DNA of 64,000 bases from Phoronis australis (lineage: Eukaryota > Phoronida > Phoronidae), in contig NMRA01000106.1 of assembly GCA_002633005.1 (NCBI GenBank), positions 353,655 through 417,654 of the forward strand, written 5' to 3'. Within the stretch, counting starts at the first letter, position 1. Each line of letters starts with the position of its first letter. Made by a program: the position numbers and the translations under genes. Below the pieces are notes generated by a model. That model saw only the letters and a program-made list of their open reading frames with translations, searched no databases and was not told where the DNA came from. Shown piece after piece: positions 1 through 12,050 of this stretch.

Positions 1-505
1 GACATTTCGGCACGTTTTTCTGAAAACAAAGGATATTGAGTTTGCAATGGATTAAACTGCCGTGGTTGTAATGTCCTCAAGTATGTAGGTTGCCCGAAAA
101 GTACTTTGGGCTTGATCATATGAGTTACAACACAAGTAAAAAGCACGCAAATGGTGACACGGTTTGACAAAAGGTCTGTGAATACTTAAAATGAGCCTAC
201 ACGTACATGTACATGTACATGTATTATCTTAATGAGACTTCAATAACGTGATGAGAATTGCTGATGTCACGAAACATGTACCTTTCAAACAGGGCAAAGA
301 CAATACTTTTCATTGGACATTTTACCCGCCAAAAGGACCCATTTCATGAAACTTGTTTGCTCTTCACTGCATAATTTGCAAAGATATGGCCAAATGAAGA
401 TAGCACCGTCTTTTACAATTGTTTAGGACTTAACTCAAAATTTCAATATTCATAAAAAAATTTTGATTAGTTTCATGAAACGGGCATTGCATCGTAGTAA
501 CTCAC
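1..505. other. Intron sequence at left edge, no gene seen
   Basis: This is presumably intron after TSR exon 9. The only pattern noted is a short ACATGT tandem run at about 199-222. I see no further TSR or transmembrane exon here. Confidence 0.4.
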
Positions 506-721
506 GGCGGCTCAATGGAATGTCGGACTGTTCTTGTGTGCAATCTTTCCCAATGCCCATGCAATGCCGAGTCTCGATATCGTTGCCACTGCACACCAAA
601 TGCTGAACGATCTGGCGACCGCTGTTCCTTGGAAGGCACTGGCGGATTCTGCTGTGGCGACCGATTCCACAGTCAGCACCACACGGAGTCCAGCCAAGCC
701 ATTCGGACCATTTGCCTTTTG
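506..721 (-). CDS. TSR gene exon 9: thrombospondin type 1 repeat 4
   Basis: A 72-residue phase 1-1 exon between TTTCAG and GTGAGT. It opens AKGKWSEWLGWTPCGADCGI and has HSRIRQC as its Arg strand, then HLVC, RHC and KDC cysteines. It carries a non-TSR tail (TQEQSDIPLSRR) up to the donor. The tail makes it longer than its siblings and may be a linker to a following domain outside the window. Confidence 0.78.
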
Positions 722-3700
722 CTGAAAGTAATTGTGATCATGTCTTTCAGAGTTGCACTGTTCACACTTCAACTCGATAGTTTTCGAAAGATTAATGTTA
801 TGTGACAGCTGAGAAAATGCACAATTTTGACTATTTGTGGAACACCATGTCTTGAAAATGGCCGATCGTATTCTACATGTAATGGCACTGTGTTAGGAAT
901 TGGTTTTAAAGTTGTCCTCTTTGGATGGATTCGACATGTCAGTCAAGCTAAGAATAACAGTCAATCGGGTAGTGGGAACATGTAATGCAGATTAACGATA
1001 TCCAGCGAACGAACGAGGAAAAAATCTAGTATCGCTGATAAAAGTTCATAGTACTCTTTGCGGCCAAATGAATACACGACTGGACTACCATTGACGAACA
1101 ATCTCAACGTGAAATAAATTTGCCTTCATCATTCGTTTCACAACTATTTTATTTAATTTTCTTTAAAAATATCTGACATGAATAACCAGTTTAAAAATGG
1201 AACACGGAAACGTGTCCATGCCAACAACCCAACGCACTTTACGCTAGCTCACCAGGGGACATTAAAAACAACTTTCAAATGCAATGCATTGCGCGGAAGT
1301 AGTGTTTGCCATCAAGCAATTTATGCTCAAGTACGAAAAAGTACCGGAGCTCCTAATCTTGTAGCCGAGAATAAGAGTAGAATACAACGTAAAGTGTCTG
1401 ATAGTGATCAGACATGAGCATGCATGAACACTGACGTGTCAATAGGCTGGCGAAGTCTATGCAAGGCATAATATCGTACAGTATATACTACTGCTTGAAA
1501 TGGCCGGTTCTGGTGTTCATTTTGATAATGCGGCTCTGTATACTGTAGTTTCTGTGCAGTGAACTCAAAAACAAATCGTAGCTACAGTGTACGAAACTTT
1601 TGATGCTGCGGTACTCTTGCTACACTGGCTTTACGCTAGTGAACCGTCGCCACGGTGACAACTGAAGGCGTGACTTGACTGTGTTTGTTGGAACTAGAAA
1701 TTAAAACTCGAGTTTTTGCTCGAAATTTCGACTTTCTCCTCGAGTTTGTAGCTCAAATCTAGGAGGCTATCAAGCGTGATCGTGGATAAAACATATGAGT
1801 GAAAGCCTTAGTATGCTCGGTTACAGAAATGACTTGTATCAAGTTCACCCAAAAGTAGAGCGGAAAAAGGCAGAAATGATTTCGAGTTCTGATGTCCTTT
1901 TTCACGAAATAGGCATCAAGAAATTTTTTATGTCTTTTTCACGAAATTTTATTAATTCAGAACTTATATCGATAACACTGCTCAGTGCGCATGCATGCAA
2001 TTTGCTTTTGAAAACAATAAAATAATCAAGATTTACCTGGACAAGGGCCTTTGAAGCAGGGTTTGGTTATAGCCAGAGTTTTCTTTTGACCGGTGGACGA
2101 TATACATACGGGCGATTGAAAGCATATTCGCATAGATTTGTGTAGGCCGTAGACGCCGCAAGAAACCGAACAACGCGTCCATGGAGACCACTCGGTGTGA
2201 AACATTCCTGGAATCATGGAGAACAGTTGGAGTTTCACATTGCAAATGATTTGACAAAGCACGCACGTGCTATGAAAATATTCAATGAACAAACGCAAGC
2301 TATATTACACCACATTATAGCCTTGAATGGTCAATACAACCGTGTAATAACCCATTTAGTTATCTCACTAGTGAGATAATATTTTGGCGGCAATCGAGGC
2401 CAGTTTCGAAACCGGTCCGCAAGAGTTTCGAGTCGTCGACTTTACCACTGCACTACTCAGAGGCTGACTTAGATGAGCACGCGCAACAATCGCATGTTCA
2501 GCAAAGGGCACCGACATTTACACTATGAAAAGTAAGACGCATAATTTCCATAAATACGATATTTTAATTTAGTGAAATTTATCTCTCATTTTCTCTCACT
2601 TGTAAATCACCGATCTCCAATTTGAAAGCGGGTATCGTGTCGTCGGGATCCTTCGACTTGAGCATTATACTCAGTTACCAGTGGTAACCTACTTTAGCAG
2701 ACTACATTTTCTCGGTCGAAGCTTAGAGTGATAAATATGTAGTAAGCTATAATAGTTGCTAAACCTTAATTTATAGATTTACTTTCTTTCCATTGTGTTT
2801 AAATTTTCAATTGGTTTTAGTAAAAGCATTATTTGAAAAAAAATAGCTCGGCTTTTCTAAAAGGTCACGACCTGCGACTCCGGGCCTCTGACATAGATGG
2901 TAGATCGATTCATTGCAATTGTACACGAAAAACCCCGTGCATTTAACAAACTATCTAGACAAGCATAAATATTTACTCAGTAAATGTGTATATTTTCTGA
3001 AAGTACAAAGGCTACGAATTTTGATTTTTAACTTTTTAGCAAACTTTTATTAATTGGGTCACGTGACAGTGTTTTTTAGCAAAATTTAGCAAAAGTAAAA
3101 GTACATTGATAGCAAAACAACGATATCAAACACACGATCAAATTTTATTTGAGATAAACGATCAAGGTAATATTTCAAAAACGTTGTAACGAATTTCTAA
3201 AATATTATTTCGTTTTCGTTTATCAACGTTAATGATTTTTTATAAAAATCATGAAAGTATTATATTTAATAGCTCATCATGCAAAAGCGGAACACTGTAA
3301 AAGAATTCCTAATTTTGCTTATGAGAATATGCATAAAGAATTAAATCTGCCGTTTCTGAGATATGATGTTCCAAAATTTGCCAAATTTGGCCATTTTTAT
3401 AGGGTCTTATATAACCTAGTCAGGGAAACTGAATAATGTTATCCCAACACAAAATCAACCAAAGAAATCAGTTATTTTGTAGTGTCAGCAATTGCAAGCA
3501 GTATTGTTTCACTTCAAGCTCAACACAATTATCACGCAAGAGATATTTTCTTCGGCTTTCATTGACTATTAGGTGCATACATTTTCACCAATTTCATTAT
3601 TTACAAAGGCATAGGAAGTCTGGGGTGCAGCCAACGAAAACAGTAGGCTTTCATAGGTTCTGGTTGTGTGGGTTATTTGACAAATTAGCAACCTGGCACT

Positions 3701-6700
3701 CCGATGCAATCGTGCCCGAAGCAAATGGCCTCTTCATAATGTGGCGGATCACAAGTAAACCCTCCATGCGCAGGCGCTGGATTGTTACATCGTCGTCTGC
3801 GCAACTTCCGGCCCTCACCACACCGTGCTGAGCATTCATCCCATGGTCCCCACTGCGACCACTTTCCATCAACTGTCAAAAGAAAAGGAAGACTGCTGTG
3901 AAAATAGCTCAAACTGTATGTTGTAGAGTGGGAAAATGTCGTGCATGTCGTTTTCCCCACAGAAGATCTCGCCTGCCACTTTTGGTATGTAATTGATACT
4001 TTCTCCGAGATATTATTAAGAAGGTACATCTAAAACTGGTAATAACAGATCAAATCACATGATAATCACAATTTGCTAAATACATCGGTAATGTGATACT
4101 TTGACAAGATGATTTTTGCGTAGGTGAAGTAGTGTTTCATCTAATTACAAGTGCACAGTACCAAATGCATAATGTAATGAAATTGACCGTGCTGTTTTGA
4201 GAATTTGATTAAGGTAATCTTGAAGTATTATATTTCTGTTTTTAGGATGAAACGAGTAGGACAACCTGCCTAGCACGCCAAAATGTTTTGTGAAGTTCAT
4301 TATTTTGCGCGCACATGCAACCCATCTGGTCATTGATTCTAACGTGTAATGTAGTGCTATCAGTTCAGTGGCTGAAATACCTCCTAGGTGATTTTGTTTT
4401 GAAAAGCGACATAAGAAAGCTGCAGCCAGTTTCAGAGGGCTAAAGACTTAACCGTTTAGTTTAAGTCGACTTTTAATACATGGTTTATTTCTTCAAGTTT
4501 CAAGAACTTACCTTGACAACCCGAGGCGTGCTTGTAACAGCTCAGCGCTGACCAGTAATGAGTCTGAAATTAATACGTATTCATGTAGTGCTTTATGGGT
4601 TATGCTGAGTGTGAAGAGGAAATGCTGTAGCAACGGTATATGAACGTATGTCTCAGGCAATATTACATACCCGTTTCATCAAAGGTCTTATGACCGATAG
4701 TAGCTAAGACGGTCGTACGTACTCACGTTAATGCAAAGGCGAAGTTGCGATTTTTTTAAGAAAACGTTAGAATTGACGCAAAAAAGAAGAACATTTTTCA
4801 CAATGAAACATTACGACCGTGTGAGCTAAGACTGTTCATGTAGTTGCGACCAGTGCTGTAGTGGTAAACTTAGAGGTAAGTAGGCGCCGAAAGCTCACAG
4901 TATGACCTTGATGACTGATGGCAAATTACGGTGAGTACGCGCTACGTTCAAATGTCAAAAGGTGGTTGGTTGCGACCTTTAATAAAACAGACCCACTTTC
5001 CCGCAAGGTGTCGGTCAACTCTACCTATAAATTCGGTTTTCAAATTATAGTTCCCAGCGTTATGTTTAATGGAGTCACGCTCTTCGCTTCCCTTTCCAGT
5101 AGCTCTATTAGGAATTCAATCACACACAGACTGCGCTTGTACAGTAGCAGTGCAAATGTTTGCTGCAACGAAAGAAACTCCCTCGCTAATAGCCAAGATG
5201 GCTCCATGTATGTTTCTAAGACAAACTATTTTAGTTTTGACACTAGGCAAACAAGAGTGGATGAGATTTTGAAATAAAATGATACAACTATGCAATCCAC
5301 TAGTATATCGCGAGTGCCTTGCAATTCAACCCTCATTGGGCCACATCAGAAAGATAGAACGAAGCACGCATCATGTGTTGTACAGTCGGCAATCAACACT
5401 CATGAGTGTTCTGGGCCGTAAGCGACAGAATTCTTATACAACTATTCAGTGACCACTTTTGAGGGGCAATATTGGTTTTGATATTTTTGATATCGCGAAG
5501 CATTGTCACTAATGAGAAAGAAATGCTCGTGTGTAAACATTTCCATGAAATTTGACTTTTGAATCTGGCTAATTCTGTAAATAAGTTATGGAATGCTAGA
5601 TTCTCATAAAAGATGATACTGCAAATAATATTTCAATAGGTTGGTTAAGTCAGCACAAAGTTCTTTTTAAGTTTTTCAAGTTAAATGCAAATTTAAGGCA
5701 AACTTCTGAAATTATGAGCGTTAACTGGTGGTGAAGTTAGGAACTAGGACATAGATAAAACCAGGAAAAGAGCGGCAACAGCTAGAGCGGCAACACCTGC
5801 TGTTTTTTCCATCGCTGGGTTCCCACAACAGGTTTTCTTACCGCCTCTCTTCCCGAAATCGTCTTCAGAACTCTCAGAAACGTGCAGTGGTTTTCGAAGC
5901 AAGCTTTCTTCAAGTCCGGATGCGCTATGTGGACTGTCTTCATCACTGCCAGGGCTTCAAGTTCAGCTTTATTGTCCCTCCCTAAAACAAAATAAAATTT
6001 ACGACAGCTGTTACAGCAAATTTCCTATAGAAAATCTACCTCAATTCTTTCATGGGATTATTGGAACACGCCTCATAAAGAGCTCGTTAACACAATGTGG
6101 AAATTTTGCAACCAACTTCTGAATATCGGGAAGTAGGTCGTTGCAATGAAAACTGAGATACAACGGAACTCATCTACATGTAGGATAAATGACGAGTCGC
6201 AAGTTTCAATTGATTTCCGTTAAGCTTTATGGTAAATGCATTAGATTAATACAACATTGTAAATAAACCTGTATGAGGTTACACCCTTAAATCTAGTAGG
6301 CCCTGGTGTGGACCCAGGCCAAAATAGGCTTACTTAAGATAACCAACAAGGATTGATAAGGAATGAAGCTGCAAATACTATTTCCACATGATTTTGTAAT
6401 TAGAAATGTATTGTACCAAATTGATAGTTGTGACCAGTTAATGTTACGAAATGATAGCAAATTGTTCACGGGTATAATTATGAAAATTTATGGTCAGAAA
6501 AAAAAACAGCATAAAACACACGATGATGATTACAATTCATTAGAGTTTATCAAACTTTGTTAAGAACGTTCCAACATCTGCAGTACATCAATTCAACACC
6601 TATACGTTACTTTTTAAAGTAAAATGCAGTTTTCTAAGAAAGAAATTGACCGCGCCAACAGTAAGCGATAAAGTAGGTGGTCCTATAATCTCCGGCATTT

Positions 6701-9700
6701 GTGCATAAAAATTTGTTTTTTACAAAAACGTGAGATTAAACCGCCAGGGGTTATGAAAAAAGGGTTGCTTGAGGATAGGTTACATGAAAGTTGAAATGAC
6801 AAGTTGCCGACTGGCATGGTCACGTGATGAAACGTTTGAAGCTACAGCCAATGTGGACAGGGAAAATGTGACGAGATGGCGATTACAAGGCTGTACACAC
6901 GATGTATTAACGTGTGACGTAAATATAGATCTGACACGTTGCTAGTTGAGTTTTCGCGTCTACGTGAGCAGAAATACGAAGTAGACACGATGATAAGCTA
7001 GCATATAGTTGGGTTAATACGCTTAACAATTACCTCTTGGGCATCGACCGAAGCACCCTTCCTCCTCTCGCTCAAAACCAGAGCACCTGTAGCCTCCGTA
7101 GGTTGGCGCAGGGTTGTCGCATATGCGTTTTCTCGTGCGTATACCGCGGCCACAAGGAACGCTGCATTTTGTCCAACCCGTCCACTGAGTCCAAGACCCG
7201 TCCACTGTAAAATGTCGGCAAACGTGTGTAGGAGCACACTTCCTGTAATGTCAGGAAACCCCTAACGCCAGCAGTTCATCAAAAAGAATCAGACATGTCA
7301 TAGGCGCGTCAATCACTTCGTACTTCATTAATGAATGCAACTGTGTATACGTTAAAATGTCAGCATCAATGTTCTAATGAACTGCAGAGCCTCGGGACGT
7401 CATATTAAAAAATTGCCAATCTTAAGCGTGTAGATGTTGCTCTGACTCATAATGGAAACTGAAAGAAACTAAACGTGTGTTTTTGTTGCAGACAAATACA
7501 GTGTAATCTAACCGTGAACTTATTCCCAGTCTCTCCCCGCAGTCTTGTTCTTATTTCTCCCTCTCCTTATTTGGAAAATTATAACTCCAGCTCAACGCTC
7601 TCTTTATATACACTGTAGGACTCTTCATACCTTTGAACCATGTTTATCTTACCTGGGCAAGTGTTTGGACGTTTGGTAAAAACACACTCATACGTCATCC
7701 ATAGCCGGTACTGAAATCAACCAGAAAACTCTTTACTTTGGCTCCTTTGATCATGGTCAAAAAAGCAGCCGAGTAAATGGTCACCTCGTAGCTTTTACTG
7801 CAGGAAATTACCAGACAATTTCTACCTGCTTTACGTTTTACTCCTATTTAAAATATATTTTTGTTACAAAACTATTGATTAAATATCTCAATTAAGTCGA
7901 AGGCGATGTGTGATTATACCATGCTGCCTTGCTTCGAATAGCTCTTCACACGCAGAGTGGTGTGCCGCAAGTCACGTAACCCATTCAGGGTATTCATTTG
8001 GTGTGTGCTCAGCTTACTCCAACTCAGTTAGTCAACTCGCCACTCTTCGTTTTCACAGAGCCCGTGAAATGATACAGTAAATAACATTTCAATGACGCAG
8101 CACTACCTTGTGTCACAGAGCCACATCTGGCAGCTGTTTCTAGAAGCCAGTCTATGGATAGCTTAGCTTGTTTGGCGAAATCAGGCTAAAGCTAATAGAA
8201 AATCTATCTACTGTTCAAAGCCAAAAGAAGGTAATTCGTAGCTTGCTTGGGATCAGACTAAAAATCAAAGTCAAAAGAAAAAGTATTAACTTTTGTCTAT
8301 ACAGTAGCATTTGAGAAACAGGCATCTTGGTGACATTACTACCCCTTGCTGTACGATAGGGATCAACATAAAGGTCAAACAGTAGGTCCATCATGGACAA
8401 GCCAAAATCGCAGAATTCAAACCCAAGAAAATCCTCTCAACGACAATGAAAGTTCCAGTTTGAGTGATCAGTCAACTCCATTTGGTGTATGGTTCTGTCA
8501 CGCCAATGCTAACTTGATGTATTGAGAACCGAAACAAAACATTCCTGGACCAGTCATTCAACAGATCATGCAACTTTTTCCGAAAAACATGCACAGTGTA
8601 GCCGCAGCATTTGTTTAAAACAAGAGAAGGCTAACGAATTATCAATTGTCTTGTTATGGTAGGCGTAAGTCTTCAGACGGTTTTGTCACGATCCCCATGA
8701 AAAATATTACGAAGAGGTTTTGATTTTTAAAGAGAATATATGAAAGTTAGGTATCCCATGGAATTGTCACTGATACCAAATGTATTATTACATAAATATG
8801 TATCTACGAATGAGCGGAAACAGCAATTTGTGATTAAGTACTCATAAATTCATGGTTGAACACGTAAGGACGGCTAGCGTATGCTTAAAGCTTATAAATG
8901 TTGGTTCTTATGGCCTCATATGTGACGATACGCCTATATAACCAAGATCCGTAGGCACATGTCTCTATACATCAAAACATTTGAGTAAAACGTTTTTGTG
9001 ACAAATATCATGTGAGCGAAATGGAGTTATCCGTTCTTAATGGTGTACTTTGACGTGTATATAAAATTGCTATAATAGTAATATATATGTGAAAGGCCTA
9101 AGAATGTTCAAAAACCGCACAGGCATAGAGAACCATTTTAGCAAATTTATCCTTGTAAAAACGCAATATTTCGCCTACGGTCGAAAAAGCCTCAACAGGT
9201 CATAATTTTTGATTGGAGAAATATACACTGTACATAAAAAGCTTATTGCAATTTTGTAAAAAATGAAGTGAATGGGTCTGCGGAAAAAATGAAAAATTAA
9301 AGTGGAGCTTGGACGCTAATTCCTTATCTCTGTGATTGCATGGTCGAATTAGTTAAAAACATAACATATAGCGACGATGTGAATGTGAAGTAAGTTGAAA
9401 ATTGACAAATATTTTTAAGAGTGAGTTTTGTGTCGAAAATGATCCGACGTAAATCATTCAACCGTATCCAGTAAGTATAGTGACGTGGGGATGGAGGAGC
9501 CACCAAGGTACGTCATTAGTTCAAGGGTCACCTGAATTTTTTGTTTTCACATTTAAGTTGTCAATGAATGAAACTCACTGCACTGTTTAGCGTAGATGAT
9601 GTTCAAATAGCATTGTCGTTTAGTTACTGCTACACATGAGCATAGTTAGGGGCATGCAAATACATCTTTAATTTTTTTACTTGTGTACACCAGCTTTAAA

Positions 9701-10677
9701 GTGTCTATAAGGTTCGGAACGCCTTGTGGTGTTTTTAAAATGAGTGTGCTACTCGTCAAAGTCTTTAGCACATGTGAATTGGCTCGTGTGTTCAAGATCT
9801 ATGTAACAGAATCTCTAACCTTTGATTCATCGTTGATTCTGGGACTTGTGAATTTGAACATAGGCGTGTCTCCAACCACGTCTTCAGAGTCACACATCTC
9901 GTCTACTTCTAGACATTTCTTGACGAATCGCTCTCGGTCGGCCTCGACGAAAAATGGCAGTATTTTATTCATCAACTCATAAGTTGAGTCTATACCTTGC
10001 GACGGATCATCTTTCAGAGAAAAAAAACGAGAGTAAGAGTTTTGGAGTCAATGAATATTTTTATGTACACATACATGTATAGGCCTACCTTGTCATGGTA
10101 ATGAAGACATTGGTTTAATTATGAGATACTGATCAACTCTTTAGGTTATGCTTGCGTCTCATCAACCGTGGATGGGAATAATAATGTCATTAGCTGATCA
10201 GCACTTCTTTAAGAACTGAAAGAATGCAAATTGTGTAACAACATTTGATTTGCAGGTAACAGACTATTGTTATCTTTGTTGGGACCTGTACAACTATTTA
10301 ATTGTCAGCGCCTGATTGGTAGGAACCGTGCACAACAGGACAACGTTTATTCTGTTTCAAGGTCCCCAGTGCAGATCTTCCCAGTTGTGTAACCTAAGAA
10401 TACTCCGGTGATGACGAATGGCGAGTCAACAAACACACTTACATGTACTGTACTTACACACTTTGAGATTACACTGGAAAAAAGGACACCACGTGGTGCC
10501 TGGGGGAATGCTGCATTGTGGGAGGAAAAGTAAAAAAAGTTTACCTCGCAAAACGCTCATTTCAATGACTAACCTTGAGCAAATTATTCCGGCGTCCACA
10601 AACAGGAATTACTTACCTTGTTCGAAAGTAATATGAAGTAGTACGAGGAAAAATAACAAAGATCTCCACGTGGTCAT
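506..10677 (-). CDS. Gene span: secreted/membrane TSR protein with duplicated 4-Cys module (3' end off window)
   Basis: Nine exons on the minus strand join without a frame clash: 10677-10617, 10010-9820, 7710-7653, 7204-7034, 5981-5842, 4563-4512, 3872-3693, 2207-2037 and 721-506. Together they encode about 413 residues, still open at the left edge. Order: signal peptide (1-20), Cys module A1 (21-103), TSR1 (104-160), module A2 (161-224), TSR2 (225-284), TSR3 (285-341), TSR4 (342-413). Each TSR is one symmetric phase 1-1 exon, the usual arrangement for shuffled extracellular domains. Each A module is a pair of exons with phases 1-0 and 0-1. Known of the family: TSR proteins act at the cell surface or in extracellular matrix in adhesion and guidance. 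The partners of this one are unknown. The last exon also ends in phase 1, so at least one more exon lies outside. I do not recognise the whole protein. Confidence 0.8.
2037..2207 (-). CDS. TSR gene exon 8: thrombospondin type 1 repeat 3
   Basis: A 57-residue phase 1-1 exon. It reads GMFHTEWSPWTRCSVSCGVY, then ends CFKGPCPG. It is a diverged TSR with two of the ladder tryptophans kept. Its CSVSCGVYG fits the C-x-x-S/T-C-x-x-G O-fucosylation consensus, unlike TSR1 and TSR2. Acceptor is GATTCCAG and donor is GTAAAT. Confidence 0.83.
2395..2465 (-). repeat. tRNA-like sequence (SINE head or decayed tRNA) with palindrome beside it
   Basis: Read on the minus strand, the stretch has an A-box-like segment (GTAGTGCAGTGGTAAAG, near 2461-2443) and a B-box-like segment (GGTTTCGAAAC, near 2412-2402) at tRNA spacing. 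The acceptor stem does not pair, so this is a Pol III-derived repeat rather than a tRNA gene. A perfect 20-bp palindrome, TTATCTCACTAGTGAGATAA, sits next to it at 2360-2379. Confidence 0.45.
3693..3872 (-). CDS. TSR gene exon 7: thrombospondin type 1 repeat 2
   Basis: A 60-residue phase 1-1 exon opening VDGKWSQWGPWDECSARCGE, with an Arg-rich strand (LRRRRC), NPAPAHGG and CFGHDC. It is closest to TSR1: both share the NPAP.(H/Y)GG block, which suggests that the A-TSR unit was duplicated as a whole. The acceptor is TTTGACAG. The donor reads CCAG then GTTGCT, a weak site, but the phase and the CPG-like end fit the other TSR exons. Confidence 0.87.
4512..4563 (-). CDS. TSR gene exon 6: 4-Cys module A2, second half
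   Basis: A 52-bp micro-exon with acceptor ATTTCAG and donor GTAAGT, phase 0 to 1. It encodes THYWSALSCYKHASGCQG, with the glycine split. The aromatic-W and the two cysteines align with exon 3. It is too short for gene finders to call alone, but the duplicate at 7710-7653 supports it. Confidence 0.7.
5842..5981 (-). CDS. TSR gene exon 5: 4-Cys module A2, first half
   Basis: The acceptor is TTTTGTTTTAG and the donor GTAAGA. The 140-bp exon runs phase 1 to 0 and has no internal stop in the required frame. It encodes 47 residues: an Ala/Leu-rich probable helix (AELEALAVMKTVHIAHPDLK), then KKACFENHC and a second probable helix ending SGREA. It is the counterpart of exon 2. Its phase is the only one that connects TSR1 (ends phase 1) to exon 6 (must start phase 0). 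Confidence 0.7.
7034..7204 (-). CDS. TSR gene exon 4: thrombospondin type 1 repeat 1
   Basis: This 57-residue phase 1-1 exon opens VDGSWTQWTGWTKCSVPCGR and closes CFGRCPRG. It has the WxxWxxW tryptophan ladder, the CSxxCG motif, the arginine layer (TRKRIC) and six cysteines, which is a canonical group-1 TSR. The Trp ladder is the usual C-mannosylation site. The residue before the second Cys is Pro, so the O-fucose consensus is absent here. Borders are TTTTACAG and GTAATT. Confidence 0.88.
7653..7710 (-). CDS. TSR gene exon 3: 4-Cys module A1, second half
   Basis: This 58-bp micro-exon has a strong TTTCAG acceptor and a GTAAGA donor, phase 0 to 1. It encodes YRLWMTYECVFTKRPNTCPG, with the glycine split, supplying the last two cysteines of the module. 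The other two frames contain stops, so the phase is forced and agrees with exon 2. It matches exon 6 (4563-4512), which shares an aromatic-W-x4-C-x(7-8)-C pattern. Confidence 0.7.
9820..10010 (-). CDS. TSR gene exon 2: 4-Cys module A1, first half
   Basis: The acceptor is a run of T and C followed by GAAAG, just before 10010. The 191-bp exon enters in phase 1 and leaves in phase 0 at GTTAGA. It encodes an acidic start (DDPSQG), then a probable helix (YELMNKILPFFVEADRERF), then KKCLEVDEMC with the first two cysteines, and a linker ending NDESK. No known domain was recognised. It aligns with exon 5 (5981-5842), where KKACFENHC occupies the same place and the phases are the same, which supports both as real exons. 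The donor is weaker than the others in the gene. Confidence 0.68.
10617..10677 (-). CDS. TSR gene exon 1: signal peptide
   Basis: The ATG at 10677-10675 opens a 20-residue start, MTTWRSLLFFLVLLHITFEQ. It has one Arg, then a hydrophobic core of Leu, Phe and Val, which is a typical secretory signal. The exon ends in phase 1 at a clean GTAAGT donor (10616-10611). This phase matches the phase 1 acceptor of the next exon at 10010. The Met is chosen because the hydrophobic core follows directly. No TATA box was identified upstream. Confidence 0.72.
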
Positions 10678-11734
10678 TCTGCTCTCTGACCTCTTGTCCT
10701 TTCGACTTTTTCAACAATTACATACCTCTTGCTTTAGCTGAAATGTGTTCGTTTATGTGATAACGTTTAGTTACGTTTGGCGTGATGTCACTGACGGGTC
10801 AAGAATCCATTACACCCAAAGCACAAACATTCACCATAGCAACAAACATGATTTGGATCACGGTTTAATTCCTTCTTTTAATTTTCAATCTGAAATTACG
10901 ATTTTTGTTAAAGCAAATTCAGTATTCATTATTATCTTGTCAGTCAACTCGAAGCCAGCCACCAGGAAGAACATGAACTAAAGGATCTTTTCCCTTAGCA
11001 TCAAGCCATGGATATTTAAGATATTGTGGAGCTTGGTGCGAAAAGGTAATAAAATGATAACATAATAAGGGAAATGGAAATGTGTTGTTGATGTTGTTTT
11101 ATATCCAATAAAAAGACCACCTTTTTTAAAGTATGATCTTGAAAAAATTAACGCGAACTATGCGGATTTATCTCAAACTAAAAATAAGTCTTTTCTCATG
11201 GCCTGGGACTGATGGCTGGTACAGTAAGGCCCAGGACAAGCCATTATGAATACAGTTAGCGTGCACTACTTTTTTGGACATGGTAAGCCAAATCGAATTT
11301 AACAGAAAGATACCAGAGGATGCTAAGAATAAAAACGCAAACAACTTCATGAATGGTTTGCTGTTCATCCGGCTTTCCAATGTTTACTGAATACCATGGC
11401 TTGCCGGGACATGTAAATACATAAACACAAAACGAAGGTTGAACAAAATACACATGGACGGCGCACCACAGGGGGCTGGGGAGGCTATAGCCCCCCTTTT
11501 TCAGTGTTGCGTCGCCCTTGATACATGTAGTCTATGGAAGCGTTGTGGCAGTTGTTATCTACAATATAAAAAGTGCTTCGCCAGTAATCATCCAGAAATA
11601 TGGCTGCTAAATTCGACCTCTTTTCTGAAGTCTGAAATTATTTAAAATCCAATTTGCAACGTACATGGAGGTCAAACATTGGAAGAAAGACAAGAGAATA
11701 TATTTCAGAGGTACCTTAGAATCATACGCAGGAA
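10678..11734. other. 5' flank of the TSR gene; intergenic
   Basis: No coding exon was recognised. At 11450-11510 there is a GC-rich piece (GGGGGCTGGGGAGGCTATAG, then CCCCCC) that resembles a piece at 41836-41875. This is probably the end of an interspersed repeat. The TSR promoter should lie just above 10677, but no core element is clear. Confidence 0.35.
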
Positions 11735-12050
11735 CATCGCAGCTTACGCATGAACCACCTACAAACGTAAGAATCATGCTTACAAGCCCATGATTCATGC
11801 ATACGAACCCAAAAATCACGCATACGAACAATAATGCGCATGAACCACAAAAAGCACACATCAGAACACATCATACCCAGAACCATCAAATCACACGCAA
11901 CTGAAGAGCACACTTTTTACGTTTGGTGGTTCGTGCCTATGATTCGGATGCCCGTGCGTATGACTTATGTTCGTCTGTGTGATTTGTGAGGCTCGTGCAC
12001 ATAATTTTTGACCAAATGCATGATTTTTGGGTTCGTATTCATGATTTTTA
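11735..12050. repeat. Array of short diverged repeats in two opposed blocks
   Basis: The left block (11735-11850) repeats a motif like AATCATGCATACGAACC several times with changes. The right block (11925-12050) carries the reverse complement (GGTTCGTATTCATGATT) several times. The whole looks like a large, imperfect inverted repeat built of units of roughly 16-20 bp, with about 75 bp of spacer. Confidence 0.55.

Noticed and set aside
4918-5277. 119-codon plus-strand open frame
   Set aside because: It shows no domain, signal or homologous copy and lies within a TSR-gene intron. Its length is compatible with chance.
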